DNA from: Cinnamomum chago
Lineage: Eukaryota > Streptophyta > Magnoliopsida > Laurales > Lauraceae
Direction of reading: 5' to 3'
Assembly (NCBI GenBank): GCA_038049695.1
Contig: CP142452.1
Span: 107,393,001-107,457,000 of the forward strand
Length of the DNA stretch: 64,000 bases
Positions 22,256-33,382 of this stretch are shown here, in pieces (within the stretch, counting starts at the first letter, position 1; the number at the start of each line of letters is the position of its first letter). The notes under the pieces were generated by a model. The model was not told the origin of the DNA and did not search any database. It worked only from the letters and a program-made list of their open reading frames with translations. The position numbers and the translations under genes were made by a program.

Positions 22256-23215
22256 AAAGAGGGGGAGGAAAGAAATCAGAAAGAATGAGAGAAAGAAAGT
22301 GAAATGGGTGGGTGCTCAGTGACGTTGCTGGGAAGAATGAATGAGGAGGAAATAAAGAAAGGAAGAAAGAGAGAATAGAAAATCAAATGGGAGATGAGAT
22401 GAATGAGTGGAGAAGGGAGAGGGAAATGAGAGCGGGGGCTGCTGAGAGTGTGGAATGAGAAAGGGGAAAAGGAGATAATGGAGGAGGATAAGGAAGAAAG
22501 AAAGAGGAGGAGGAGGAAATTAAGGGCGGCTGCGTAGGGTACAGGAGAGGAGAGGAACAGGGGAGGAAGAAGCGAAGAGAGGAAGAGAGAGAGAGAACCG
22601 AGGGAGAGAGGGAGTGGTGTGCAGGTGGGCGCAGGGCGGAGCAGAGGAGGAAGCAGGGGAGAGGGAGAGGAACAGGGGAGGAAGAAGAGAAGAGAGGGAG
22701 AGAGAGAGAGAACCGAGGGAGCGAGGGAGTGGTGTGCAGGTGGGCGCTGCAGCAAGAGCAGGCGAGGGGAGACAGAGGAGGAAAAAGATTAGAAGAAGGG
22801 AGGGAGAAGAGCAGACAGAGAGGAAACAGAGTGATGGGGGAACGAGGGAGAGAGAGAACAGAGAAGAAAGATAGAGGAGAGGGGGAATGGTGCGTGAGTA
22901 CAAGAAGAGGGAGGGGTGTACCTAGTGTAGGGGGGTCCGCGGCGCGAGGAGGAAGATGAAGGCGTCCGGGGGCTGCTGCGCGCTCTTGGCGGTGCTACTG
23001 TGGTCGTCGTGCAGTGGAGAGGGAGGGAGAGATAGAGGAGATGGGCTCTAGAGAGGGCGATGGAGGCCGGAGAGAAAAAAATGAGTGAGGAGAGAGAACG
23101 AAATGAGTGAGCAGAGGGAGGATGGAGGCGGGAGAGAAATAAATGAGAGAGGAGAAAGAAGGAAAGAGGGAGATAGGAATTTCGAGAGGAGAGAGAACGA
23201 AACGAGGGAAGTAGC
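22256..23215. other. Purine-rich (GA/GGA) DNA
   Basis: Nearly 1 kb of strongly purine-biased plus strand, with diverged internal duplications (GGAGTGGTGTGCAGGTGGGC twice, near 22611 and 22724). Long open frames on the minus strand are Ser/Leu/Pro-rich low complexity and are a by-product of composition. It leads directly into the second CACTA family's right end. Confidence 0.6.
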
Positions 23216-23666
23216 GCTGGCAGGAGAGGGAAAGTAAAAACCTTGACTTTGCCGGCGAAAAAAACTGTCGGGAATACCTTGACCTTTGTCGGGGAAAAAA
23301 ACAAAACGCCAGGAAAATCTTGACCTTCACCGGCAAAGAAGGCAAATCGTCTGGAAAAACCTAACATTTTTCGACGAAAATATGTTGCCGGGAAAACGCT
23401 ATCTTTACCCGGCAAAATATGTTTTCATTTTTATTTTGTAATGTGATTTTTCCTCTTTTTATTATTTTGATACCATTGTAACACATTACTAATCGACACA
23501 AAATATCCAATAAATGTTACAAAATAATTCAAGTATTTGCAAAGATATTTACTAACGGTTATGAATATTGCTAACGGATAATAAATGTGACAAATTACCT
23601 AACGAAAATATTTGCGTTACTAATAAGAAATCTCAATTGTTGCAAAATCACCCAAATGGTGTAGTG
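23216..23666 (-). mobile_element. Right end of a second CACTA family with subterminal repeats
   Basis: Ends in AATGGTGTAGTG, the inverse of CACTACACCATT, with a 29-bp terminal repeat shared with 1938-1966. Before it lie tandem-like variants of a unit with GCCGGNAAAA and CTTGACCTT words (23240-23420), then GTTAC-type words (23550-23625). This is the pattern of CACTA subterminal arrays. The partner end was not found in a consistent place. Confidence 0.6.
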
Positions 23667-23679
23667 CGGGGATATGGCA

Positions 23680-24960
23680 GGTCGCCGGGGAGACGCAGGA
23701 ACTCGAATTTTGAATATAAATACAAGTTCATTCCTTTGGAAAAGTTGTTGAAAAAGAAAGGAATCAAGAGCCACTCTTGAGGTGTTTTGAGACAAAGAAA
23801 AGGGGATGAACTAAGAGAGACCAAGGGGTCATTAGTGAAGCTAAAGCTTGGATTAATGAAGTTAAATCTCTAAGTAAGCTTTACTTTTATTTATCATATG
23901 TTATATGCTTTGTTTAAATTATTGGTAAATGACTTTTAGCATGATAACTATGATGTGTTGAATCCATTCTTATTTTAATCTTTGATCTAAGTTGGATTGG
24001 ATTCTTCACTTTGATTTCAAACCAAGTTTTGTTTTAAAATCTTTATTAATCATGCTTAGCCTAAATCTTTGATTTCTTTTATAGCATGATTCATTTACTT
24101 GGTTGAAACTTTATTTGTTGTTTTCATTCATTTAAACCTTAGTTAAATTTGTTTAGTTTTTAAAACAACATTGTATATGCATCACATGTTTTAAGTTGGT
24201 CATTTTCATACAACTTGTGAGTCTTTGATTTTCATATCATTAACAAGTTGATATTCATACATGTGATTTGCATTAAACTTCAATCAAATCTTTTATGTGC
24301 CTTAAACTTTGAAATGCTTTAAGCATATATTAATTGAGCTTTGTTTTTAACTTGATTGAAGTTATCACACACACACACACATCATGAGCATACATCTTTG
24401 CATTCATTTAGTATTTGTGTGAGTTAGATTTTCACTTTCATATCCGCCTATTTTAGAGGCAAATATATTGAGCTTTAAGTGTATCTCTTAAAGTGTTTGT
24501 GTAGACACTACATTGAGAGAAAATCTTTTTATTGCAAAGGTTATTGCTTAGCTTAAGAAAAGCATTACTGTAGAGGTTATTGCTTAGCCTTGGAAAAGCA
24601 TCTTGTAAAGGTTGTTGTTTAGCCTAGAAAAACAACATTGTAAAGGTTATTACTTAGCCTATTGAAAAGCATAGATAGTGAAAATCCGATGGGGTGTTAG
24701 ATCACAAGCCGGTAGTGGATGTAGGCATTAAGGCCGAACCACTATAAATCATTGTGTGATGGTGAATGCTTGTGGTGATTGTTTTTATTAGCTTTCGTAT
24801 CTTGTTTGATAAATCATGACTTGTGACTAGTTTATTTTAAGAAGTTAAAATTTGTCATAATTGGTCACATATTGTCGCTCACCCTATTCACCCCCCACCC
24901 CCCCCCCCCCCCTAGGGTTAGGATCCCAAGACTTTCACATTTGATGCTATTTTTTAATGG
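23680..24960. mobile_element. Probable LTR-like remnant
   Basis: The stretch 24700-24960 (ATCACAAGCCGGTAGTGGAT, AACCACTATAAATC, then CACCCTATTCACCCCCC and CTAGGG) resembles the LTR 3' part and leader of SIRE-type copia elements as I remember them. Three imperfect copies of a unit ending in AAAGGTTATTGCTTAGCCT lie at 24535-24670, and a short (AC)n at 24366-24380. No partner LTR, primer site or coding region was found, so the class is tentative. Confidence 0.35.
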
Positions 24961-25301
24961 ATTCCTTGCTCTCTTGTTCGTCTGTTTTAAATTGCTAATG
25001 TTGTCCACCTATATGAAATTGGACTTCTAATATCATTTTTCTTTATCTTTAAACACAAATAAATAAGTATCTAAAATGGGAATCATGTTAATTTTTGATT
25101 AATTTATATGAACTTACTTGATTTATGTTGTATGCTTTACCATCATATACTTTAAGATAATTTACATTTTGAAAGAAATTTTACACGGTGTTAAAAGGTT
25201 AACTTCATACCATATAACTTAAATATAGTATCAAATGTAAGAACTGAGCATAACTTAAATATAGTATCAAACCTAAAAACTGACTGACTTGTTCTTTTCT
25301 A

Positions 25302-26700
25302 TAAAAGATAAGTCCAAAGGCGTCATCAGAGGCAACACAACTCGGTACGCCAAGTTGTCTATTGAACAAAAAGAAAGAATCAAAATGGAAAAGAGCAAAG
25401 CAAATAAAAGGGCACAAATATTACAAAGTGAAATATTAGAACCTGCTCCAAAGAAGAAAAGATATGCTTCTAAAAGTGCAAATCCCACAAAAGCAAACAT
25501 CAAATTTAGGTTTGCTCTAAATCTTATAATACATTTATGTTTATAATTACAATGAATAATAGTATTTGTAATTACTAATTCCAATATTTGTCCTAATATA
25601 GAGCATGTAACACTGCAAAAGCGACTACAAAGAAGACAATGGTACGCCCCATTGCCAAAAGAAAAAAAAAGACGCACTTCTTCTACGAAAAAGGGAGGCT
25701 TATGCTAGAAAAAAGTTACTGAAAGAATAATCTTCTAGAAATCTTACTTCATCATTTAATACAAGTCAACAAACAGGCAACTAATTCTATACTCTTATGT
25801 GTAATATTAAAACTCTATGAAAAATATAAGAAAAATATTTCTAATTAAATATTTATCTTTTGCACCGAACAGAAGGCACTGATACACCACTGGGTATCGG
25901 TCTCAGTGATATTCCCGCAAATATTACAGTGCAGACAGAAAAAAGAGTATACCATACTTATGAGATTGGTAAGTTCTATATTAAAAAATTAATAAATATG
26001 TTCATCTGATCTAATATATATTTATATTACAAACTTCTCAAGATTATATATATCTTCTACCGGAGTCAACAATGAGACAACCTGCTGAATCTGATGAAGA
26101 TGCTTCTTCAAGTGTTTATTCAGAAGACACTTCTACATTAAACTACAGACAAAGAGGTAAACATATTTATACAAGAAAATAGCTTAGGTCTATTAAAAGA
26201 ACTGAATTATTCCAATACAATTTTTATATGCAGCTATTGTATAGTTTTGACATAAGCATTCCATCCCAACCATCAATATTAGAACAAAACACTGATTGTA
26301 GCTATTGTGGAGCAAAGAGATTTTCCTATGAACCAAAGGGTTTTTGCTATTTTACTGGTCAGGTATTACTAGCTTCAAATTTTGTTCCTGAAGAGCTTCT
26401 AGCTCTATTCACATCAAATAGTAAAGAGGCAATTCATTTCAAAACACATGTTAGAACATATAACAATACATTTGCATTCACCTCCTTTAATTTGGTGTCA
26501 AATATGAAAAAGAGCTTTGTAGGAGGAACAAAGGTATTTACACTTTCAAGGTTCAAGGCAAAGTTTACCAGTACATCAATGAATTGCTACCTCCTGATGG
26601 CCATCCATTATATCTGCAATTATACTTTTATGATACTAATCAAGAAGTGGAGAATAGAATGTATCCACAATCCTAAGTATGTTCTCATGAACATTTTCAT
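25302..26700 (+). pseudogene. Helitron helicase-type protein fragment with introns
   Basis: The last piece (about 26230-26690) encodes DCSYCGAKRFSYEPKGFC, EELLALFTSN, and NNTFAFTSF, the N-terminal region of plant Helitron Rep/helicase proteins (Helitron-like N domain). After about 26530 the family continues in another frame (LLPPDGHPLYLQLYFYD), showing a frameshift. Upstream pieces at about 25307-25512, 25600-25735, 25871-25970 and 26042-26156 look like exons of the same gene; the first is Lys-rich (TTRYAKLSIEQKERI), as at the N-terminus of these proteins, and GT/AG borders are plausible. The replication-initiator and helicase core domains are missing. No Helitron ends (5' TC, 3' hairpin plus CTRR) could be assigned. 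Confidence 0.7.
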
Positions 26701-26770
26701 GTTAGAAAAGTCTCACATTTCACATCGCCCAAATAAAGGGTTTGATGCTTCCAAAAAAAGAATTAATAAT

Positions 26771-27110
26771 TAAATAAAAGTTTTTTATTGGGCTTCATAT
26801 ACATGTTAATTTGGACCTTCCACTAATCAAAATTAAGTTTTTGGGTTAGAATATGGTATCTTACATGGTATCAGATCTGCTTTGGGCCTGCAGGTGAGGA
26901 GAGCAATGGGTTTGACAGGTTTTCATATATCTATTTGGGCCTCACAATTTTTCTTTTTCTTTTTTCTTTTTTTTTACTATCCTTTCTTTTCTTTTTTTAC
27001 TACCCCCTTTAGTCAAGAAAATGTACCTAATGCATTATATGAAAAACTGCATAGCTGATATGAAAGTACATTTTTTGGGCCCTTCTCATGACCTCTATGA
27101 AAATTTACTA
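26771..27110. other. Non-coding, T-rich
   Basis: No feature apart from pyrimidine-rich runs near 26945-27000. Confidence 0.4.
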
Positions 27111-27131
27111 ATTTCAAAATTAAAAGTTCAA

Positions 27132-27296
27132 AAGAACCGCTCCTTACTCCACTGGTAAGGAGTTGGGTTTTTATTGGGGAGGTTAGGGGTTCAACCCCCA
27201 CCACCCCCCTATATATTCCCGCATGTATATATGCGGGCTTTCTTCCCACTTCGGTGGGCTTTCTTTCCGGGCGTACTGGACTATATATAAGGGGAA
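27132..27296 (+). mobile_element. tRNA-derived SINE
   Basis: About 165 bp flanked by a near-perfect duplication, AAAATTAAAAGYTCAA (27116-27131 and 27297-27312). An A-box-like stretch (TACTCCACTGGTAAGG) precedes a good B box (GGTTCAACCCC), the internal RNA polymerase III promoter of SINEs. The 3' part contains an inverted pair, CCCACTTCGGTGGG. The boxes could suggest a tRNA gene, but no cloverleaf follows. Confidence 0.75.
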
Positions 27297-27312
27297 AAAA
27301 TTAAAAGCTCAA

Positions 27313-28250
27313 GATTTCAGTATGAAAATGTATATTGAGAAGCTTGGGTTAGAAATTCTATGGTCAAACATCATACATTATTAATTATCATTTTTTTACT
27401 TAAATAGTCAATTGTATGGTGGGACCAACTCTTACTCAAGCAAAAATTGGAGATACTTGTACACTAGGAGGGCCTTATTTTTAGGGGATTTTCGAGAACC
27501 ACTCCTTTTTTCTTAGTCAAAATCTTGTAGGATTGAGACACCGTGTGCTCTTGGCTTTTATGTTTCATCAATATGATCTCATCATCACTTTTTCTCTCAA
27601 TAACAATCGAGTGTCCTTCGTCATTCATGCATTTTTTCCAATTTCATTAATGACTTCTACTAGAAAACTGAGACCGACCTGATCTAGTGGGCCACTAGCA
27701 TTGACAAACTTTGAAAGAGACAATTGCGAGATTGAAGGATTCTATAAGATAAATACGTGCAAAATATCAAGAGAAAACAAGGTTTTTTTTTTTTTTTTTT
27801 AAGATTTTAAATGTTAACAATCCTATCATCCCTCACCTCACCCAATGTCTACTTCCTCACTAGAGGGAAGGTGGGTACCAGAAAAAAAATTACAATCCAA
27901 TGATCCTTACCAAGCTTTATAGTTATAATAGATTCTACGAAGGGAGAGTTAGTGAGAGAGATTAGGAATATGTTATTTATTTGAGCGTTTAATTATTATC
28001 TTCTCTTGTTTATTTTGAGAAGTTCGGGTCAGTGAAAGCTACTTGATTTCCACATAGACACAAACTCACGCCTTACTCAGTAGAAGATGTCCCTAACTAG
28101 CCGAAGGGACCACAATTTTCATTCCATGGGGTGAAAGCATTTTTAAACCTTTTTTTGCCTCGACACAAGTTCTGACTACTTGGAACTGTGCAGTCTTATA
28201 CAAGGTAAAAATATGTTCCACGGAAATAGATATGGTAGAAAAACCTTAAT
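27313..28250. other. Non-coding, no recognised gene
   Basis: AT-rich with a (T)19 run near 27783. It could contain a reverse-oriented retroposon, but I could not define ends. Confidence 0.4.
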
Positions 28251-28266
28251 TTAAGGATCAACATAT

Positions 28267-28451
28267 GAGAACTGCCTCTTCCCCTAGTGTAAAGAGATGT
28301 GAGTTCTTATTTGCCAGTCCTTAGGTTCAAACTTGGGCAGACCTTCCCTTAACCTGAGGGTAGTGCTACCTCACCCAAGGGCTTCTTCTTTTACCAGAGG
28401 GCTTAGGTCCCAGCCCCTTGAGCTAGTTACAAAAAAAAAAAAAAAAAAAAG
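28267..28451 (+). mobile_element. SINE with poly(A) tail
   Basis: About 185 bp ending in about 20 A residues (28431-28450). It is flanked by the diverged duplication GGATCRACATAT (28255-28266 and 28452-28463). A B-box-like GGTTCAAACTTG lies near 28324. It belongs to a different SINE family from the one at 27132. Confidence 0.65.
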
Positions 28452-28463
28452 GGATCGACATAT

Positions 28464-29340
28464 ACAATGGATGTACTCATAAAATAAATCCAATATACTC
28501 ATATTATCATAGATTAAACAGAAGAAATATTTATTGAATGTAAATTGCATACATGATTCCATGACCAATATAAGATTAGCAAGAATCCCTTCACACAACA
28601 GCTTCGCTTTATTTGGGGAATTATGACACGCTTATTCTTTTACTATATCCAATATCAATGGATAATTGATAAAGGGACGAGTTGCAGTAAGCCTATAACC
28701 CTTAAAACGTTGTTTAAGGGATTTTATATAATAATTTTCTTTGCATCATAGAATTTCTCTTCTAGAGCTTGTTTGTATCAGTACAAGGATTTTCAAAAGA
28801 ACGGTCGAACGCGGCTTTTCTTTTTTACAAATAAAAAAAATCTTTAGTTAATTATTTGTGATGAAATAAGCCACGTAAGTAAATTAAAAAGCGTATCGAC
28901 CAAAAGGGGTATTTCCGCTTTAACAATTGCACAAATGCACCCTAAATACCAAGGAGATCTCTTGAAAAGATTTATATTAAATGATGTGGAAATCTTCTGT
29001 AGCTTGGCCGTTCAAATGAGTCCCATGACTGGGCTAAGTCACGTGGGCCACATCCCAAAGTCCAACACAGAAAAGTCTATAGTTCCGGTACTCCACACAA
29101 AATAAAATCACCTTTATCACCTATATACAGAAAAAATACGGGGGAATAGTATTTGGTGCACAAGCATTCGATGTTTGTATGATGACTTCAAGCCAACCTT
29201 CTTGTCCATCTCCCAGACTCGCCGTTTCTATACTTTGTAATAGAGTCCATGGGGCCTCTTGACCTATGACCTGGCCAACTGTAGCCTGAACCATCTCAAT
29301 CTCATCAATAATGGAAAGATGGAGCCTCTGTTTCTGACCA
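28464..29340. other. Upstream region of the receptor-kinase gene
   Basis: No coding or transposon signal recognised. It contains the distal promoter of the gene at 29533. Confidence 0.4.
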
Positions 29341-29352
29341 CTTATTGCAGTG

Positions 29353-29355
<3 letters not shown>

Positions 29356-29392
<37 letters not shown>

Positions 29393-29400
29393 AAAAAATA
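29356..29400 (+). promoter_or_regulatory. Core promoter: (CT)n plus TATA box
   Basis: A run of CT units is followed directly by TATAAAAAAATA (29389-29400), 133-144 bp upstream of the ATG. The TATA box next to a pyrimidine patch is a common plant core-promoter layout. The leader contains GT and GA runs (29494-29531). Confidence 0.55.
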
Positions 29401-29532
29401 TATGCAAAAACAACAACTTGAGCTTAATTTGCGTGGTCTAGTTTAATGGCTATCTTCAGTGGGCCAAAATAAATTTTTTCAGTTCAGACTTCTTGTGTGT
29501 GTGTGTAGTGTGAGAGAGAGCGAGAGAGAGAG

Positions 29533-29602
29533 ATGGCGTTACCATGGTTTTCCGTTCTTATGTGTTATTTGGCTCTCGCAGTGTCTGTTCAAGGCCAACC
29601 AG
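29533..29602 (+). CDS. Exon 1: start and signal peptide
   Basis: ATG followed by MALPWFSVLMCYLALAVSV and then QGQP, a typical secretory signal with cleavage likely after the Ala/Val stretch. It ends in phase 1 at CCAG|GTTTGC and joins exon 2 to give QPGFISIDCG, the canonical start of the mature family. This supports both the start codon and a 9.2-kb first intron. Confidence 0.85.
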
Positions 29603-30545
29603 GTTTGCAATCTTACGCAACTCCCATCTTATTTATATTAAATTTTTACCTGCAATAACTTTTTCATCAGATTTTGTTAGTCCGGATCCCTTAGATAAGT
29701 GGGAAAAAAAAAATTCTTGATCTCTCACCCAATACAAGACTAGAGATTCATTTTAACCAATAAGAGGCAGGTTCCCCTGTACTCACTTAAACCTGCTCTC
29801 ACTTAAGCTGCTTTCCTTTAAACTCATGTTTCCCTCACACGGAAATCCATATGGAAGTCATGCAGAATTTTGGCTTGATGTCTTTAAATCAAGAAGGTCC
29901 TGCTTTAGGGACAGACAGTGGGGATGAAAATCCCACGCTACCTTCTATATAAATCCCCGTAAGTGAAATTTATGTTAATTTACTCGACGCTGCATAATTT
30001 GCACTTTTGAAGTCTCTAGGAATTGACCCAGGTTGCCTGTGATGGCAATTGCCTGCAACATTATAGATTGGTTTGCAATCTTACGCAACTCCCATCTTAT
30101 TTATATTAAATTTTTACCTACAATAACTTTTTCATCAGATTCTGTTAGTCTGGATCCCTTAGATAAGTGGGAAAAAAAATAAATTCTAGATCTCTCACCC
30201 AATACAAGACTAGAGATTCGTTTTAACCAACAAGAGGCAGGTTCCCCTGTACTCACTTAAACCTGCTCTCACTTAAGCTGCTTTCCTTTAAACTCATGTT
30301 TTCCTCATACGGAAATCCATATGGTAGTCATCTAGAATTTTGGCTTTATGGCTTTAAATCAAGAAGGTCCTTCTTTGGGGACAAACAGTGGGGATGAAAA
30401 TCCCACGCTGCCTTTTATATAAATCCCGTAAGTGAAATTTATGTTAATTTACTCGACGCTGCATAATTTGCACTTTTGAAGTCTCTAGGAATTGACCCAG
30501 GTTGCCTGTGCGATGGCAATTGCGCGCCTGTAACATTATAGATAG
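29603..30545 (+). repeat. 468-bp tandem duplication starting at the exon 1 splice donor
   Basis: The sequence from the donor (GTTTGCAATCTTACGC) repeats from 30071 with about 95% identity by eye. The copies are 29603-30070 and 30071 to about 30545. The second copy thus contains a duplicate of the donor without an exon before it. Right after it, a second duplication of about 65 bp (GATAGCTGATCATRTGTGG) spans 30540-30660. Confidence 0.85.
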
Positions 30546-30660
30546 CTGATCATATGTGGTACAAAATGTAGTGCCCTTCTTGGCAAGCCTGGTGACATAA
30601 CCGATAGCTGATCATGTGTGGTACAACAAGTGTAGAGCCCTTCTTGATGGGAAATTGAAA

Positions 30661-31390
30661 AGGTCTCATTACACATAAGGGCCAGCTAAAAAACTTAGCA
30701 CTATCAGAATATCCTGAACTTTGCCATCTTTTTTGGAATTCAATCCTAAATAACTAATGATTGAAAATTTTGGCGTCTTGCCAAATCACTAGGGGATGTG
30801 TGTATGATGACGGTATACTAATCAAAAGTAGGCCCTATAGAACTCCAGAAATTTCGCTATGTATCAATAAAAAAGAACAACGAAAAATGACATGGGAAGT
30901 AGATGAAATCTATGAAAACTCACTGCCCCAAACTACTTTATAAAATAAAGCTTGAAAATTGACTCTTGTTGGCATGGAGGTGCCTTGCCTACAACCAAAG
31001 TTTTGCCTATTGACAATTAGAATCAAACCCTATGTTACCATTTATTAAAAATGAGAAAACCATTCATTCTAAAATATGATATTTACTAAATAATTGTGCA
31101 CTAATTGTGCACTAAGTTATAATTGTGCAGGATTTGATAGGGTGAAGCAATATCTCTATGTTTTTGGGAAACAGGGGATCCGGGTTCATTTGACATTTGA
31201 CATACGTTTAGTCATTTCTTCACGTAACGTTTTTATTGCTTTCCTTATCTGACGAGTTTGGGTAATTGACTGGTAACGTTAGTGAAGTGATCAATGGCCA
31301 CTTTAATTAAGAGATAAGAAAAGTAGATGGATCATATAAAATAAGCAAAAAATCTCAAATATTACTTTTTTTTTAAAAAGTCAAAATATT
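30661..31390. other. Intron 1 sequence, no feature
   Basis: AT-rich intronic DNA without recognisable elements. Confidence 0.4.
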
Positions 31391-31399
31391 ATTCTCTCA

Positions 31400-31575
31400 T
31401 TTTACTAAATGACATAATGACCTGTTCTTTTTATCGGAAAAAAGTATAAAAAATTCCTTCTTATTCACAAAATGACAGAATGTCAAACAAATGAGTTGAC
31501 ATAAAGACCTGTTATTTTTATCGGAAAAAAGTAGAAAAAGTTCCTTCTCATGCACAAATGACAGGAAGTCGAGTT
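31400..31575. repeat. About 80-bp tandem duplication in intron 1
   Basis: Two diverged copies of a unit reading GACCTGTTNTTTTTATCGG, then AAAAAAGTA and TTCCTTCT, at about 31407-31485 and 31497-31572. Confidence 0.65.
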
Positions 31576-31579
31576 TTCA

Positions 31580-32159
31580 AAATTTATACTTTTTTTTTTA
31601 TATATATATATAACCATCTTCTTCTCATGTCTTTTATTTCATCCCACTTTTCTTTCATTCCTAATGTATCATTATTTTATTTTCTCCATTAAAGACAAAA
31701 AAACTTACTTTTTTATATACAAAAAAGTAAAAAAGATTTCATTACAAACAACTAAAACTAAAATAGCATCGTAATTCACTTATATTTTGTTTTTTTCCAA
31801 AATAATATTTACATCACTACACTATATTAGTAAGTTTTCCAAACAAGCCCAAGCCACCCACACAAATGGGAAGAAAACACCAAGACAAGGGAGGAGAAGA
31901 CATCTGTACACTTGGAGATGGAGGGAAGACTTTGGACATACAAGGGGAGGAGTCGAACAGGGCCACATATTCGAAGAGGGGTACTACTAGGAATCAAATC
32001 CTGGTCATTGGTGAGAGGCGAGGTTCGCACGTACGTCCCATTGTTGTTGGTCCCTAGTCCCTACCACTTCCTTCTATTCGTCTCACAAGGATAGTTTATT
32101 TATTAGCTTCTGTGTTTAAATGCGCTAACCTGTGTCCAATTTAAAATTTGCAGACGTGC
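31580..32159. other. Intron 1 sequence, no feature
   Basis: Contains a TA run near 31600. Short frames at 31787-32094 overlap on both strands and look random. Confidence 0.4.
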
Positions 32160-32170
32160 TTCACCTATGA

Positions 32171-32543
32171 ATGTAAATGGGTACCTGATTCTCCGATTAT
32201 CAGGAGGTTCCGACCCTTTAAAAACCGGGTCTGGATCCTTATTTAAGCCCCGATAAGTAAATGAGTCCGGGTCCGGTTCCACCTAGATTCGGACCCGTGA
32301 ACCCGAAACCAAATATATTACCTCAATTTTCGAAAATCTCTTCTAAAGATCATATTTTTTTAATATCATTCTCTACTTAAACTCAGACCCGGATCCAGAC
32401 CCGTTCTATATATGGTTCTGGTTCTCGTTCCGGAGCCAACAAAACGGTTATGGGTCCGGATCCGGTTCCACCTTCTCCTTAATGGTTCCGTTTCCGGGTC
32501 CACCATGGACGCGGACAGGAACCGACCCATTTACAACCCTAGT
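32171..32543. mobile_element. hAT-type MITE (probable)
   Basis: The ends are inverse to each other (left GTAAATGGGTACC; right CGACCCATTTACAACCCTA), and the interior is rich in GGATCC/GGGTCC words. The flanks repeat TTCACCTATGA (32160-32170 and 32544-32554), longer than the 8 bp usual for hAT, perhaps by chance extension. The left terminal bases appear slightly eroded. Confidence 0.6.
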
Positions 32544-32667
32544 TTCACCTATGAGCAGGCTAGCTGCAGTTGAAGTGTTGAACCATATTAATCGAGTCCA
32601 AATCCTTCGTGGTTTTGACCAAGAGAAATTCTGAGTTGAGTGGAAGTCCACATTGATTGGAGCCCAC

Positions 32668-33172
32668 CAGAGGCGGACTCACCTTTCGCCCCAGGTCAAA
32701 TTTCAAATCCCTCTTGAAATAGTGATGGGCCTTAGCCCACGACCCACATCAACTAAAACAACGCCCCAGGTCAAAAAGGGACATTGAAAGAAAAAAATAA
32801 GGAAATAATAATGAGATACTAATTTTTATATGATAATGTGTATTACATCTTTAGAGTTTCTTTATTATTGTTGTAGTTTCCTAGTCAAATTGTGTGCTAA
32901 TTTTTTAAAGGTTGTGAACCCTATCTTTTTTAGGATGATTGGTTTGCCCTCATTTTTTTAGAGACTTTCTTGTTTTCAATATACTTCTCTTGTACTGTAA
33001 ATTTTAGAGAAATGAAGTCATCATTTCAAATAAGAAATAGATTAAGTTGATCTAGTTAAATATTTTGCGTCTATTTACATGGAATATATTTTTTTCTTTT
33101 GTTATTGTTGAGGTGAAAAAATTCTAGCAAAAGTTTCGCCCCACCTAAACGAAAATCCTGGGTCCGCCTCTG
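32668..33172. mobile_element. hAT-type non-autonomous element
   Basis: 505 bp. The terminal repeats begin CAGAGGCGGACYCA, with further matching words inside (TTTCGCCCCA near both ends). It is flanked by the perfect 8-bp duplication GAGCCCAC (32660-32667 and 33173-33180), diagnostic of the hAT superfamily. No coding capacity. Confidence 0.88.
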
Positions 33173-33382
33173 GAGCCCACCTACTGAAATCTGATCCCTT
33201 CAATGTAAATGCCCTCCAAGGGTATGTAGGGTATAACCTACATGTCTTGCGCGCCAATCATATTTGTTTCACCATTGGATTTACTCTTTGATATTATATC
33301 AATTACCACTATTTTTCATCAACATCCAATCCATCGGTGAAAAAAACTGGGATAGATATAAAACTTGATTCTGCCCCATATG

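Noticed and set aside
22276-23415. Several long minus-strand frames (up to about 208 codons)
   Set aside because: They are Ser/Leu/Pro/Phe low complexity produced by purine-rich DNA on the plus strand, overlap each other in different frames, and end inside CACTA subterminal repeats.
27132-27296. tRNA gene
   Set aside because: A- and B-box-like motifs are present, but no acceptor or anticodon stem can be drawn, and target duplications fit a SINE.
31787-32094. Overlapping frames on both strands in intron 1
   Set aside because: Four short frames overlap in different phases with no family resemblance; they look random.
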